NCBI RefSeq assembly: GCF_016745275.1
Contig: NZ_JADOEP010000004.1
Span: 156,390 to 220,389, forward strand
From: Enterococcus sp. BWB1-3
Lineage (GTDB): Bacteria; Bacillota; Bacilli; Lactobacillales; Enterococcaceae
DNA: 64,000 nt
Direction: 5' to 3'
In this document: positions 31,147-39,939 of the stretch, in pieces
How the letters are laid out: each line of letters opens with the position of its first letter
Position numbering within the stretch: the first letter of the stretch is position 1
Notes under the pieces: generated by a model
Database searches by the model: none
What the model was told of the DNA's origin: nothing
What the model saw: the letters and a program-made list of their open reading frames with translations, nothing else
Position numbers and translations under genes: made by a program

Positions 31147-31181
31147 AAAGCTGCTCTTTTTTGAGTACAGAGAGCCGGAAA
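31147..31181. repeat. 35-bp direct repeat, right copy
   Basis: Exact copy of 28023-28057. It overlaps the start of the DUF1963 gene and lacks the 5' arm of the pstS terminator present at the left copy. Confidence 0.85.
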
Positions 31182-32090
31182 CGATATTCACAATCTGAAC
31201 CCTTGATAAAGTCAGTGTTTACAGAGGTTTGTGAAAAAGTTACAATAGAGAGGAAGGGACGTGAAGATTTGGAAAATGAATTAAAGGATTTGTTGCCTGA
31301 GATTTGGTGGGAGCGTTATAAAGAAACGAAGCGTGAGTTTATTAAGCTGAAAATCAGTGATAGGGGGTCACTTGATCTGGCTGCAAGCAAGGCTGGCGGT
31401 GTGGGGTATTTACCAGTTGACCAGGACTATCCAAGAAACAGAGATACAGGGGTACCTTTGTTTTTGTTGGCTCAGATTAACTTTGAAGAGCTGCCTAAAC
31501 TGGATGGATTTCCTCAAAAAGGAATTCTCAGCTTTTATGTGGATTACACAGATGATTTAATGGGTTTAGATTTCTCTGATCAAACAAATCAGATCGGTTT
31601 CAGAGTTTTGTATTTTGAAGACTGCTCAAAAGGTTCATATACAAGAGAACAGCAGCTTGCTATTTTGGTAGAAGCAGAAGAGGCAGGCGAACTCTATAAA
31701 GTGGTTAGTGGAGAATTCAAAATGGAAGGAACAAAAGAAAGTCAATATCAATGCGGAGATAATTTTGATTTTGAAAACAAATTTGGGAAAGATCTGTTTG
31801 ACTGGCTGGCAGATGTGGCTGAAAATGAGGAACAGAAAGAAAAAATCTATAATAAATTGACTAAAGGAGCTTCCGGCAGTAAAATCGGCGGCTATTCATA
31901 CTTTACACAACAAGATCCAAGAACAGATGATACACATGATGTGCTGTTGTTTCAATTGGATAGTGAATCAAAAAATGGGAGCTGGCCAATTATCTGGGGA
32001 GATGTTGGTATTGGCAATTTCTTTATCAATTATCAAGAATTAAAAGAGAAAAATTTTTCCAATGTCCTATACAACTGGGATTGCAGTTGA
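31161..32090 (+). CDS. DUF1963 (YwqG-like) protein
   Basis: A 309-residue cytoplasmic protein of the DUF1963/YwqG family. Typical segments are GGVGYLP, PLFLLAQIN, GILSFYVDY and KIGGYSYFTQ. Its biochemical role is not known. The only start I can find is TTG at 31161, which lies in the T-run of a half terminator and has no ribosome site. The start falls inside the 35-bp repeat, so the promoter may have been lost or replaced when the element entered. A convergent terminator follows. Confidence 0.8.
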   Translation: MSTESRKRYSQSEPLIKSVFTEVCEKVTIERKGREDLENELKDLLPEIWWERYKETKREFIKLKISDRGSLDLAASKAGGVGYLPVDQDYPRNRDTGVPLFLLAQINFEELPKLDGFPQKGILSFYVDYTDDLMGLDFSDQTNQIGFRVLYFEDCSKGSYTREQQLAILVEAEEAGELYKVVSGEFKMEGTKESQYQCGDNFDFENKFGKDLFDWLADVAENEEQKEKIYNKLTKGASGSKIGGYSYFTQQDPRTDDTHDVLLFQLDSESKNGSWPIIWGDVGIGNFFINYQELKEKNFSNVLYNWDCS

Positions 32091-32126
32091 AGTTATCAGA
32101 AAATAAAAAATTATTTGTAAATAAAC

Positions 32127-32181
32127 AAGCAGTTGAGGGAGAAGCATTTTTATGCGCTCCTTCTAACTGCTTTGTTTTTTT
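32127..32181 (+). terminator. DUF1963 gene terminator
   Basis: AAGCAGTT (32127-32134) pairs with AACTGCTT (32165-32172), with inner GGAG/CTCC pairing, then GTTTTTTT. Confidence 0.85.
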
Positions 32182-32240
32182 AGGTTCTATAATATTTTGT
32201 GTTGGTGGAAAATCTGCCAATATTTTTTAACATAGAACCT
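32182..32240. repeat. 9-bp inverted repeat at the 3' end of phoR
   Basis: AGGTTCTAT (32182-32190) and ATAGAACCT (32232-32240) form a long-loop stem followed by T residues on the plus strand. It lies between two convergent genes. Confidence 0.45.
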
Positions 32241-32243
32241 TTT

Positions 32244-34001
32244 TTATAGTGGAAGAGAGAGTGTAAAAAGTGAGCCAATGCCGGGATAGCTTTCAACGGT
32301 CACTGTACCGCCAAGAAGTTCACTATAATTTTGAACAATCGCCAATCCTAAACCTGTTCCGCCAGAATTACGGGTTCTCGCCTTATCAACTCGATAAAAT
32401 CGCTCAAAAATCCGTTTTTGATCCTCTAAAGGTATGCCTAAACCAGTATCCTGTACAGAGAAATTCAGGTGCTGATCTATAGTATCAAAAGTCACTGTAA
32501 TGTGTCCCTCTATAGTAGAATATTGAACTGCATTTTCAATCAAATTCTTAATGATAGGCTGGAACAGCTCATAAACAGTAGTGAAGGACAGCGTTCGATC
32601 CCCTACAATTTCAATTTGGATTTTTTTCTCTGCAATCGATTTTTGATAAGATTGAATGATTTCGTTTGTAAAAGGATAGAGATGAATCGCTTGCTTTTCA
32701 TACGAATTTTTTGAATCTCTGGAGAGAAGAATAATTTCCTGAATCAGGCGCTCCAGACGATACGCATCTTTTTGAATTATTTCAAGAAACTGATTTAGCG
32801 TCTCCGGATCTTCTTTGGCACCATCCAGAAGCGTTTCAGTAAAACCGATTAGAGAAGTGACTGGTGTTTTCAGTTCGTGAGAAACATTTCCTACAAAATC
32901 CTTTTGAATTTTTTCCAGTCTGCGTACTTGAGATAAATCATAAGCCACACCAAAAATCTGATGGTTGTTAAAATCATTATCAAAATAGTGCAGTGACAAA
33001 TCGACTATTCTTTCTTCATTACTGCCGGCTAAACTGATTTCCTGCTGAACATTTTTTTCTTCAGTAATTGCCTGATTAATTAAATGAATCATAGTAGGAT
33101 CGTTAATCGTTTTTAAGTAACTTTCTTTTTCCGCTGGCTTTCCGGTAAACATTAGAAAGTCACGCATAACTGCATTGATCAATTCCAAGTTACCATTTTT
33201 ATCAATGATAAAGACCCCGATCATTAACCCGTTCAGCAAACTATGCAGCTGTTCTTCTGTAGAAGTATATGCTCGATAGGTTTCGCTCATTTGATGGCTA
33301 AGTTCATTCGCAGTCTCATAAAGTTCATTCCACTCCGAAGATTCCTGAATAATAGATCTATTTTTTTCAGGATCTTTAATCATTCGTTTTAAAAAAGGGA
33401 GTACCGTTAATAATGGTTTGTTTTTCTGACGGATCATCAATAAAATAAAAATAGTGAGGATTAAAAACAGCAAACTAAAAATACTGATGAGAAAATTACG
33501 AAAGGTTCGAATGCTTCCTGAGAATTTACTTGCTTCTTCAGAAACTCGAATGATGCCAATTAATTTACCATCGGATTTTATTGGTAATGCAAGATAGAGC
33601 AGATCAACATTTAAGGTTGTACTGATACGATGAGATGAGCCAAAATCAGCACCTGCAATAACAGCTTTTATTTCCGGTCGTTGCGCTCTGGTCTCATCCA
33701 AGTTTTTATCCGTTGTGTCATAGAACAATTCCCCTTCGCTGTTTAGCAGGCTGATTCGTTCTTCATTGCTTTCTGTATACTCTTTCAGCAGATTACTTTC
33801 CTGTGCGGTCAGGCTTTCCTGCAAAAATACGTTGTCTGTAAGCTGTTTACTTAGAAATGTTGTTTTCTTTTGAAGATAGGATACTTGTTGAGACATTAAT
33901 TCTCTTTTGAAAAAAGAGTTAATCGTAAAAATGCTGGCAAAAAACAGAATCAGCATCAATGAAACGGCCAGAAAATACTCCAAACGCTGTCTTTTATTCA
34001 T
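32244..34001 (-). CDS. phoR: PhoR-type sensor histidine kinase
   Basis: A 585-residue membrane kinase. TM1 spans about residues 10-30, an extracellular domain ~31-168, TM2 170-190, a linker and PAS domain ~250-360, then HisKA with His375 (NVSHELKTP) and a C-terminal ATPase domain (DTGLGIPLEDQ, GGTGLGLAIV). It phosphorylates PhoP. It overlaps phoP by 4 nt and is co-transcribed. The phosphate-sensing role is inferred from the WalK/PhoR-like layout, the PHO boxes before pstS and the pstS neighbourhood. Confidence 0.88.
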   Translation of the reverse strand: MNKRQRLEYFLAVSLMLILFFASIFTINSFFKRELMSQQVSYLQKKTTFLSKQLTDNVFLQESLTAQESNLLKEYTESNEERISLLNSEGELFYDTTDKNLDETRAQRPEIKAVIAGADFGSSHRISTTLNVDLLYLALPIKSDGKLIGIIRVSEEASKFSGSIRTFRNFLISIFSLLFLILTIFILLMIRQKNKPLLTVLPFLKRMIKDPEKNRSIIQESSEWNELYETANELSHQMSETYRAYTSTEEQLHSLLNGLMIGVFIIDKNGNLELINAVMRDFLMFTGKPAEKESYLKTINDPTMIHLINQAITEEKNVQQEISLAGSNEERIVDLSLHYFDNDFNNHQIFGVAYDLSQVRRLEKIQKDFVGNVSHELKTPVTSLIGFTETLLDGAKEDPETLNQFLEIIQKDAYRLERLIQEIILLSRDSKNSYEKQAIHLYPFTNEIIQSYQKSIAEKKIQIEIVGDRTLSFTTVYELFQPIIKNLIENAVQYSTIEGHITVTFDTIDQHLNFSVQDTGLGIPLEDQKRIFERFYRVDKARTRNSGGTGLGLAIVQNYSELLGGTVTVESYPGIGSLFTLSLPL

Positions 34002-34711
34002 TTTTTAGGCTCCTGAAAACGGTAGCCAAATCCTCGAACAGTCAATAAATACGCTGGACGCTTTGGATCTCTTTCAATCTTATCCCGCAGATGACTGATA
34101 TGAACATCCACAATCCGACTTTGACCGGAAAAATCATACTGCCAAATTCGTTCAAGCAGGGTATCCCGATTGATGACGCGATCCTTTCTCTTCATAAAGT
34201 AAACAAGCAGTTCAAATTCTTTCGGTGTCAGTTCAATTTTTTGTCCTCGCACCACTACTTCATAGTTTTCTTCATCAACTTCAATTTCACCAACAACAAG
34301 CTGTGTTTTAGGGTTTTCTGAAGGCGTATCAGCTGAAGATATGGGTTTCTGTATTCTGCGGAAAATTGCTTTCATCCGCGCCAATACTTCCCGTGGGCTG
34401 AACGGCTTGGTCAGATAATCATCTGCTCCAATTTCCAGTCCAATAATTTTATCTACCTGATCATCTTTGGCTGTAAGAATTAGAATTGGGGTTTCGATCC
34501 GCTCTCTGCAAAGAGCTTTTGTAATCTCCAAACCATCCATCCCGGGAAGCATGACATCCAGTATAATAAAATCATAGACATTGGCCAAAGCCATTTCATA
34601 AGCTTTAGTTCCAGTTTCTGCTGTGGATACTTTATATCCGTCTTTTTCCAAAGTAAATTGCAATAAAGTTAAAATGGATGGTTCGTCATCTACAACTAAT
34701 ACGTGTTTCAT
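33998..34711 (-). CDS. phoP: PhoP-type response regulator (OmpR family)
   Basis: A 237-residue regulator. Receiver domain residues 1-120 with phosphoacceptor Asp52 (IILDVMLPGMDG); C-terminal winged helix with the usual RVINRDTLLERIW and VDVHISHLRDKI segments. AAAAGGAG lies 8 nt before the ATG. The same ribosome site and ~100 nt upstream are repeated three times at 34716-35051. Likely target in this window: the PHO boxes before pstS. Confidence 0.9.
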   Translation of the reverse strand: MKHVLVVDDEPSILTLLQFTLEKDGYKVSTAETGTKAYEMALANVYDFIILDVMLPGMDGLEITKALCRERIETPILILTAKDDQVDKIIGLEIGADDYLTKPFSPREVLARMKAIFRRIQKPISSADTPSENPKTQLVVGEIEVDEENYEVVVRGQKIELTPKEFELLVYFMKRKDRVINRDTLLERIWQYDFSGQSRIVDVHISHLRDKIERDPKRPAYLLTVRGFGYRFQEPKK

Positions 34712-34715
34712 GAAT

Positions 34716-35064
34716 GTTCTCCTTTTAATTATTGAAGCAACCGCCTTTCCATACTCGACAGTCGGTTACTGTCATTTTGTTGGTCCGATAGCCCCATTCC
34801 TAAGCCGATGAATCGGCAAGGACTGCGGTTCTCCTTTTAATTATTGAAGCAACCGCCTTTCCATACTCGACAGTCGGTTACTGTCATTTTGTTGGTCCGA
34901 TAGCCCCATTCCTAAGCCGATAAATCGGCAAGGACTGCGGTTCTCCTTTTAATTATTGAAGCAACCGTCTTTCCATACTCGACAGTCGGTTACTGTCATT
35001 TTGTTGGTCCGATAGCCCCATTCCTAAGCCGATGAATCGGCAAGGACTGCGGTTCTCCTTTTAG
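34716..35064 (-). repeat. 112-bp tandem triplication in the phoP leader
   Basis: Units 34716-34827, 34828-34939 and 34940-35051 are nearly identical, and a partial fourth begins at 35052. On the phoP strand each unit holds AAAAGGAGAAC (the phoP ribosome site), a hairpin GCCGAT/ATCGGC and a hairpin GACAGT/ACTGTC. Only a few single-base differences are seen among units. 112 is not a multiple of 3, so it is not coding. The leader RNA would carry the same structured module three times. Confidence 0.9.
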
Positions 35065-35121
35065 GATCGATTGATGATACCTGCATCAATCTCATTCAAA
35101 ATAATCTTTCTGTCTTTCTTT

Positions 35122-35130
35122 ATTCTATCA
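35122..35130 (-). promoter_or_regulatory. candidate phoP promoter (extended -10)
   Basis: On the minus strand TGATAGAAT forms an extended -10 (TGN-TAGAAT) upstream of the triplicated leader. No good -35 is seen. Confidence 0.4.
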
Positions 35131-35181
35131 TAGTTTTAATGGATCAGAATAGGATTATCTCTGTAGGAAACCTTAAGTTGA

Positions 35182-35190
35182 TGGTATAAT
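35182..35190 (+). promoter_or_regulatory. candidate promoter for the DUF523-NUDIX pair
   Basis: TGG-TATAAT extended -10 with a perfect hexamer at 35185-35190. It diverges from phoP, with about 120 nt of leader before 35313. Confidence 0.5.
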
Positions 35191-35312
35191 AGACTGAATA
35201 GAAAAAACAATGTTCATGAAAAATCAACTGGACTATTTTTCAGCAAATGGAAACTGTTCTTATGTTTTTGGTGACAGGAAAATAAAGGAAACATGAAAAG
35301 GAGAGAAGCGGC

Positions 35313-35789
35313 TTGATTGGAATCAGTGCCTGTTTGGGAGGAGTCTCCTGCAGATATGACGGAAATGCTAAACCAATCGTTGAGTTGAGAAAACTGATTG
35401 ATAGTAAGAAGGCAGTGCTTGTCTGTCCAGAAGTGATGGGCGGCTTATCAACACCTCGAGAGCCCTCAGAAATCAGTACTGGAGACGGCCGAGATGTCTG
35501 GTCGGGAAATGCACGTGTGATTACAGCTTCCGGAATTGATATTACAGAAGCTTTTAAGCAGGGAGCAATAGAGGCCTATAAAAAGCTGAAGGAAAAAGGC
35601 GTAATCAGTATTCTTATGAAAGAAAACAGCCCATCTTGCGGCAAGCTGAGAATTTATGATGGCAGTTTTTCTGGTATAACCAAGAACGGGATAGGGGTTG
35701 CAGCGGCATATTTTGAACAGAAGGGAATCAAAGTTGTTCCGGAAAATGACTGGAAAAAATTTTTGGAGGAAGCAAATTTACATGGCTGA
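35313..35789 (+). CDS. DUF523 family protein
   Basis: A 158-residue protein with conserved cysteines in ISACLGGVSCRYDG, VCPEVMGGL and ENSPSCG, the DUF523 pattern. The clustered cysteines suggest metal or Fe-S binding, but function is unproven. TTG start with GGAGAG upstream. It overlaps the NUDIX gene by 8 nt. Confidence 0.85.
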   Translation: MIGISACLGGVSCRYDGNAKPIVELRKLIDSKKAVLVCPEVMGGLSTPREPSEISTGDGRDVWSGNARVITASGIDITEAFKQGAIEAYKKLKEKGVISILMKENSPSCGKLRIYDGSFSGITKNGIGVAAAYFEQKGIKVVPENDWKKFLEEANLHG

Positions 35790-36426
35790 AAATGAACAAT
35801 TGAAAATATTTAATCAAAAATATGAACAAATTGGAACAGCAAGTCGTGCTGAAGCACATGAAAAAGGATTGTGGCATGAAACGTTTCATTGCTGGTTCTA
35901 TACGATGGATCAGGGAGATCTGATTATTTATTTTCAGCAGCGTTCCCTTCAAAAGAAAGATTTTCCCAATCAACTGGATATTACTGCTGCAGGACATTTG
36001 TTGTCAAATGAATCTGTTTTGGACGGATTTCGTGAGGTAGAAGAAGAGTTGGGTGTAAAATTAACACAGGATGAACCGGAAAAGCTTGGGGTATTTATTG
36101 TAGAAATTGATTTAGGTGATTTTGTTGATAATGAGTTTACCAATGTATTTGTCGTTAACAAAGCATTATCACCAGGCTCTTTTTATCTTCAGGAAGAAGA
36201 AGTGTCTGGACTATACCCGATAAGACTAAAACAATTCAAAGAAATCTTCTACGGGAAACGTACAGCTATCACAATAGATGGAATCTCTCAAAAAGAGGGA
36301 AGGCAATTTTCTGATCGAAAGACATTCGCAATAAAGGATTTCTGTGCGAATGCTCTGAGCTACTATGATCAGCTGATACTCTCGTTTGAAAAAATTCTTG
36401 AAAATCAAACGAAGACTCTTGACTAA
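35782..36426 (+). CDS. NUDIX hydrolase (isopentenyl-diphosphate isomerase-like group)
   Basis: A 214-residue protein. The NUDIX box lies in GHLLSNESVLDGFREVEEEL, where the REVEEEL core supplies metal-binding glutamates. The N-terminus (EQIGTASRAEAHEKGLWHET) matches the IDI-like NUDIX subgroup that includes YfcD-type proteins. Substrate unknown. The start at 35782 has GGAGG upstream, although the frame extends into the preceding gene. Confidence 0.85.
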   Translation: MAENEQLKIFNQKYEQIGTASRAEAHEKGLWHETFHCWFYTMDQGDLIIYFQQRSLQKKDFPNQLDITAAGHLLSNESVLDGFREVEEELGVKLTQDEPEKLGVFIVEIDLGDFVDNEFTNVFVVNKALSPGSFYLQEEEVSGLYPIRLKQFKEIFYGKRTAITIDGISQKEGRQFSDRKTFAIKDFCANALSYYDQLILSFEKILENQTKTLD

Positions 36427-36476
36427 TCGAAGTGAAATCGGTAACCTAAAAGGGATTATGATGGAGGAAGAGAAGC

Positions 36477-36815
36477 ATGGAAATCGAAAAGACGAACCGT
36501 ATGAATGCCCTGTTTGAATTTTACTCCACTTTGCTGACAGAAAAGCAGATGAATTACATGGAACTGTATTATGCAGATGACTTTTCTCTGGGCGAAATTG
36601 CTGAAGAATATCAGGTCAGCCGACAGGCAGTATATGATAATATTAAACGTACCGAAAAGATTATTGAGGAATATGAAAGAAAGCTGCATTTATACTCTGA
36701 TTATATCGTAAGAGGAGAAATACTCGATAAACTAAAAAGATACTCTGCAGAGACGTATCCCAAAGATGAAACACTAGTCACTTTGATCGAACAAATTCAG
36801 GAAATAGAGGAATGA
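36477..36815 (+). CDS. ylxM: YlxM-family (UPF0122) DNA-binding protein, SRP-associated
   Basis: A 112-residue helical protein with a sigma-factor-region-4-like HTH ([20 protein letters not shown]). YlxM modulates the signal recognition particle in streptococci. It lies 4 nt before ffh, the conserved pairing. GGAGG-type site precedes the ATG. Confidence 0.93.
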   Translation: MEIEKTNRMNALFEFYSTLLTEKQMNYMELYYADDFSLGEIAEEYQVSRQAVYDNIKRTEKIIEEYERKLHLYSDYIVRGEILDKLKRYSAETYPKDETLVTLIEQIQEIEE

Positions 36816-36819
36816 TACT

Positions 36820-38241
36820 ATGGCTTTTGAAAGCTTAACAGAACGCCTGCAACAGGCGATGAGCAAACTGCGTCGTAAAGGAAAGGTTTCCGAAGCTGAC
36901 GTAAAGGAAATGATGAGAGAAATCCGACTGGCTTTACTGGAAGCCGATGTCAATCTCCAAGTAGTAAAAGATTTTACAAAGCGTGTCAGAGAGCGTGCGG
37001 TTGGTGTCGAAGTGCTTGAAAGCTTGTCGCCAGCTCAACAGATCGTTAAGATAGTTGATGAAGAATTAACGGCAACTCTGGGCTCTGAAACGGTTGGATT
37101 AAATAAATCGCCTAAAATCCCAACAGTAATAATGATGGTGGGGCTGCAGGGGGCAGGTAAAACAACCTTTGCCGGAAAATTGGCAAATCAGCTGATTAAA
37201 AATGAAAATGCCCGCCCGCTGATGATTGCGGCCGATGTATATCGCCCTGCTGCGATTGATCAGTTGAAAGTTTTGGGACAGCAGCTGGATGTGCCGGTCT
37301 TTGATATGGGCACAGATACAAATCCTGTTGAGATTGTGAAACAGGGGATGGCGCTAGCTGCTGAGAAGAAAAATGATTATGTTCTAATAGATACAGCTGG
37401 ACGACTCCATATTGATGAAGCTTTGATGGGCGAACTGCAACAGATTAAAGAAGTTGCCAAACCAAATGACATTCTTCTGGTTGTTGATGCAATGACTGGT
37501 CAGGATGCTGTTAATGTAGCCGACAGTTTCAATCAGCAGCTAGGTATCACCGGTGTGGTTATTACAAAACTTGACGGAGATACTCGAGGCGGTGCTGCAT
37601 TATCTATTCGTGCAGTGACTGGTGCGCCGATTAAATTTATCGGTTCAGGCGAAAAGCTGACTGATTTGGAAATTTTCCATCCCGATAGAATGTCCAGCCG
37701 GATTTTGGGGATGGGTGATATGCTCACGCTGATTGAAAAAGCACAGCAGGACTATGATGAGAAAAAGGCTGAAGAGCTTGCTCAGAAAATGAAGGAAAAC
37801 AGCTTTGATTTTAATGACTTTATTGAGCAGATGGATCAGGTTATGGGGATGGGACCTATTGAGGACCTGTTGAAAATGATTCCGGGAATGAGCGGGATGC
37901 CTGGGCTGGAAAATATACAGGTAGATCCTAAAGATATGGCACGCAAAAAAGCGATGGTCCAATCCATGACACCGGCAGAACGTGAAGATCCTGATTTGTT
38001 GAATCCGAGCAGACGCCGCCGAATCGCTGCGGGGTCTGGAAATTCAGTTGTTGAAGTCAATAAAATGATTAAACAGTTCAAGGAATCAAAAAAAATGATG
38101 CAGCAGATGTCCAACGGCAATATGAACATTCCGGGAATGGATCAAATGTTCGGCGGCGGTGTCAAAGGAAAACTTGGAAAAATGGCTATGAATCGTATGG
38201 TCAAGAAAAACAAGAAGAAAAAAAAGAAGAAGAAAAAATAA
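36820..38241 (+). CDS. ffh: signal recognition particle protein Ffh
   Basis: A 473-residue GTPase: N domain (1-90), G domain with P-loop GLQGAGKTT (residues 108-116) and DTAGR, and a Met-rich M domain (about 300-440) that binds signal peptides and SRP RNA. It delivers nascent membrane and secreted proteins to FtsY/SecYEG. The C-terminus ends in an unusually long run of lysines, which may contact RNA or membrane. Coupled to ylxM; terminator at 38256-38301. Confidence 0.97.
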   Translation: MAFESLTERLQQAMSKLRRKGKVSEADVKEMMREIRLALLEADVNLQVVKDFTKRVRERAVGVEVLESLSPAQQIVKIVDEELTATLGSETVGLNKSPKIPTVIMMVGLQGAGKTTFAGKLANQLIKNENARPLMIAADVYRPAAIDQLKVLGQQLDVPVFDMGTDTNPVEIVKQGMALAAEKKNDYVLIDTAGRLHIDEALMGELQQIKEVAKPNDILLVVDAMTGQDAVNVADSFNQQLGITGVVITKLDGDTRGGAALSIRAVTGAPIKFIGSGEKLTDLEIFHPDRMSSRILGMGDMLTLIEKAQQDYDEKKAEELAQKMKENSFDFNDFIEQMDQVMGMGPIEDLLKMIPGMSGMPGLENIQVDPKDMARKKAMVQSMTPAEREDPDLLNPSRRRRIAAGSGNSVVEVNKMIKQFKESKKMMQQMSNGNMNIPGMDQMFGGGVKGKLGKMAMNRMVKKNKKKKKKKKK

Positions 38242-38255
38242 GCAAATTTAATAAT

Positions 38256-38301
38256 AGAGGGGAAAGACAGCGATATAAAAAGTGGTCTTTCCTCTTTTTT
38301 A
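38256..38301 (+). terminator. ylxM-ffh terminator
   Basis: AGAGGGGAAAGAC pairs with GTCTTTCCTCT (one bulge), followed by six T residues. Confidence 0.85.
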
Positions 38302-38345
38302 GAGAAAAGTGGGTTTGGTTATGGATTTTATATGGAGGAATTCAA

Positions 38346-38921
38346 ATGGAAAAATGTGACTGGGCAAAAGTCAGTTCAACTATGGAGCTCTACCATGATC
38401 AGGTGTGGGGAGTGCCAATTTATGATGACCGTCTATTGTTTCGCAAACTGGTTCTTGACATCAATCAGGCAGGATTAAGCTGGCAGACAATACTGAATAA
38501 GTCAGATGCTTTTGATCTGGCTTTTGACTCATTTGATATCGACACGGTTGCAGAATATGATCAGAATAAAATAGAGGAGCTTTTGAAAAATAAAGAAATT
38601 ATTCGTAATCGCAGAAAAATTGAAGCTGCAATTCACAATGCTCAGATAGTTAAAAAAATCCAGAAAGAGTTCGGCAGCTTTTCTGATTACCTGTGGAAGT
38701 TTGTTGATTATAAGCCTCTGGATACACAACAATATAAGAATGTACCGATTCCTGCAACCAGTGAATTATCAGATGCAGCGAGTCAGGATATGAAAAAACA
38801 GGGATTTAAGTTCATTGGAAGCACAATTATTTATGCTTATTTTCAGGCGGTTGGAATAATCAATGATCACGTTGTGGAATGTTATCGACATGATGAGTTG
38901 CAGTCTAAAAATAACAGCTGA
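38346..38921 (+). CDS. tag: DNA-3-methyladenine glycosylase I
   Basis: A 191-residue base-excision repair enzyme that removes 3-methyladenine. The zinc ligands Cys4, His17, His175 and Cys179 are all at the classical Tag positions. Sequence is family-like throughout (CDWAKVSSTMELYHDQVWG). GGAGG precedes the ATG. Monocistronic. Confidence 0.95.
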   Translation: MEKCDWAKVSSTMELYHDQVWGVPIYDDRLLFRKLVLDINQAGLSWQTILNKSDAFDLAFDSFDIDTVAEYDQNKIEELLKNKEIIRNRRKIEAAIHNAQIVKKIQKEFGSFSDYLWKFVDYKPLDTQQYKNVPIPATSELSDAASQDMKKQGFKFIGSTIIYAYFQAVGIINDHVVECYRHDELQSKNNS

Positions 38922-39158
38922 AATGAAAGGTATCGTGACAGAATTCTTTCACTTAATTACTATTATCTTCCGAAAGCTACAGTTCAGGCAGCAATCGGCA
39001 GTATTCCATTAACTATGGGAATTCATAACGGAGAAATGATGTTGACAGTTGCGGTTCTCTCAATTCTTATTACCGCACCGATGGAAGCTGTCGGAATGGA
39101 TGTATTTTATAAAAAAATGCTGGCTAAGGATTGGAATGAAAATGAATTTCCTTCTTAG
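38922..39158 (+). pseudogene. C-terminal remnant of a cation:proton antiporter
   Basis: An open frame ending at the TAG at 39156 encodes LPKATVQAAIGSIPLTMGI and AVLSILITAPMEAVGMD, the typical last membrane segments of CPA1/NhaP-type antiporters. No start, no N-terminal part and no ribosome site exist; tag lies directly upstream. The rest has been deleted. Confidence 0.7.
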
Positions 39159-39191
39159 GATATGATAATCATTTGTAAAATATGAAAAGAA

Positions 39192-39234
39192 CTCTCCTTT
39201 ATCTATCATCATGTAAACAACGGGTAAAGGAGAG
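39192..39234 (-). terminator. terminator of the FMN reductase gene
   Basis: CTCTCCTTTA pairs with TAAAGGAGAG (10 bp); on the minus strand TTCTTTTC follows. Confidence 0.65.
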
Positions 39235-39242
39235 AATAAATT

Positions 39243-39794
39243 TTAGCTGTTTGCTTCAGTAAATGAAATGAAGGCATCTACAATTACCTGAAGGAAACTC
39301 ATCGTTCCTTCAACAAGCGTTCCATCATCAGTGATTAATTGAGTGATATTTCCTATATACGCTTCCGGCTGTTGCAATGTCGGAACATTAAGGAAGACAA
39401 GTGACTGTCTTAAATGATGATTTGCTCCAAAAGCACTCAGAGCACCGGGGGAAACGCTGACAACCAACCCAGGTTTTTTATCCCAGACATTTTGACCATA
39501 AGGACGCGAGCCGACATCCAAAGCATTTTTTAAAACTCCTGGAACAGAACGATTATATTCAGGTGTAAAGAAGGCCACCGCATCCAGCTGTTTCACCTGA
39601 TTTCTAAAAGTTTTCCAAGCCTCTGTTGGTCTTTTTTCATCATCTAGATCCTGATTGTATATTTCTAAAGGCGCCAAATCGATAAATTCAGCTTCATAAC
39701 CATCTGGCAGCAGACCAGCCAGTGCATTTGCGACCTTTCTAGTATAAGATCCTTTTCTTAAACTTCCTACAAAAAATCCGATTTTTTTTACCAT
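39243..39794 (-). CDS. NADPH-dependent FMN reductase / flavodoxin-like oxidoreductase
   Basis: A 183-residue flavodoxin-fold enzyme. The FMN phosphate loop is GSLRKGSYTRK at the N-terminus, and TPEYNRSVPGVLKNALD is the typical NAD(P)H:FMN reductase segment. The ATG at 39794 has GGAGG 9 nt upstream; an earlier ATG at 39809 lies before that site. Role is probably quinone, azo-compound or chromate reduction, as in the family. Confidence 0.9.
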   Translation of the reverse strand: MVKKIGFFVGSLRKGSYTRKVANALAGLLPDGYEAEFIDLAPLEIYNQDLDDEKRPTEAWKTFRNQVKQLDAVAFFTPEYNRSVPGVLKNALDVGSRPYGQNVWDKKPGLVVSVSPGALSAFGANHHLRQSLVFLNVPTLQQPEAYIGNITQLITDDGTLVEGTMSFLQVIVDAFISFTEANS

Positions 39795-39939
39795 ACCTAA
39801 TTCCTCCATTCTGAAAAAGATTCTATCTTCATACTAGGACTGATGCTATATTATTGCAAGCAAAAGGGCTTTACAAGGCGATTGTATTCTGAATTTCAGT
39901 CACGTATAATCGATATAACAGGTGAGGAGGGATTGCTGG

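Noticed and set aside
34716..35064. CRISPR array
   Set aside because: Units are contiguous 112-bp tandem copies without unique spacers, and no cas genes are near.
38190..38241. Lysine run at the ffh end as a frameshift artefact
   Set aside because: The run ends in a normal stop directly before the terminator, and basic tails occur in some Ffh proteins.
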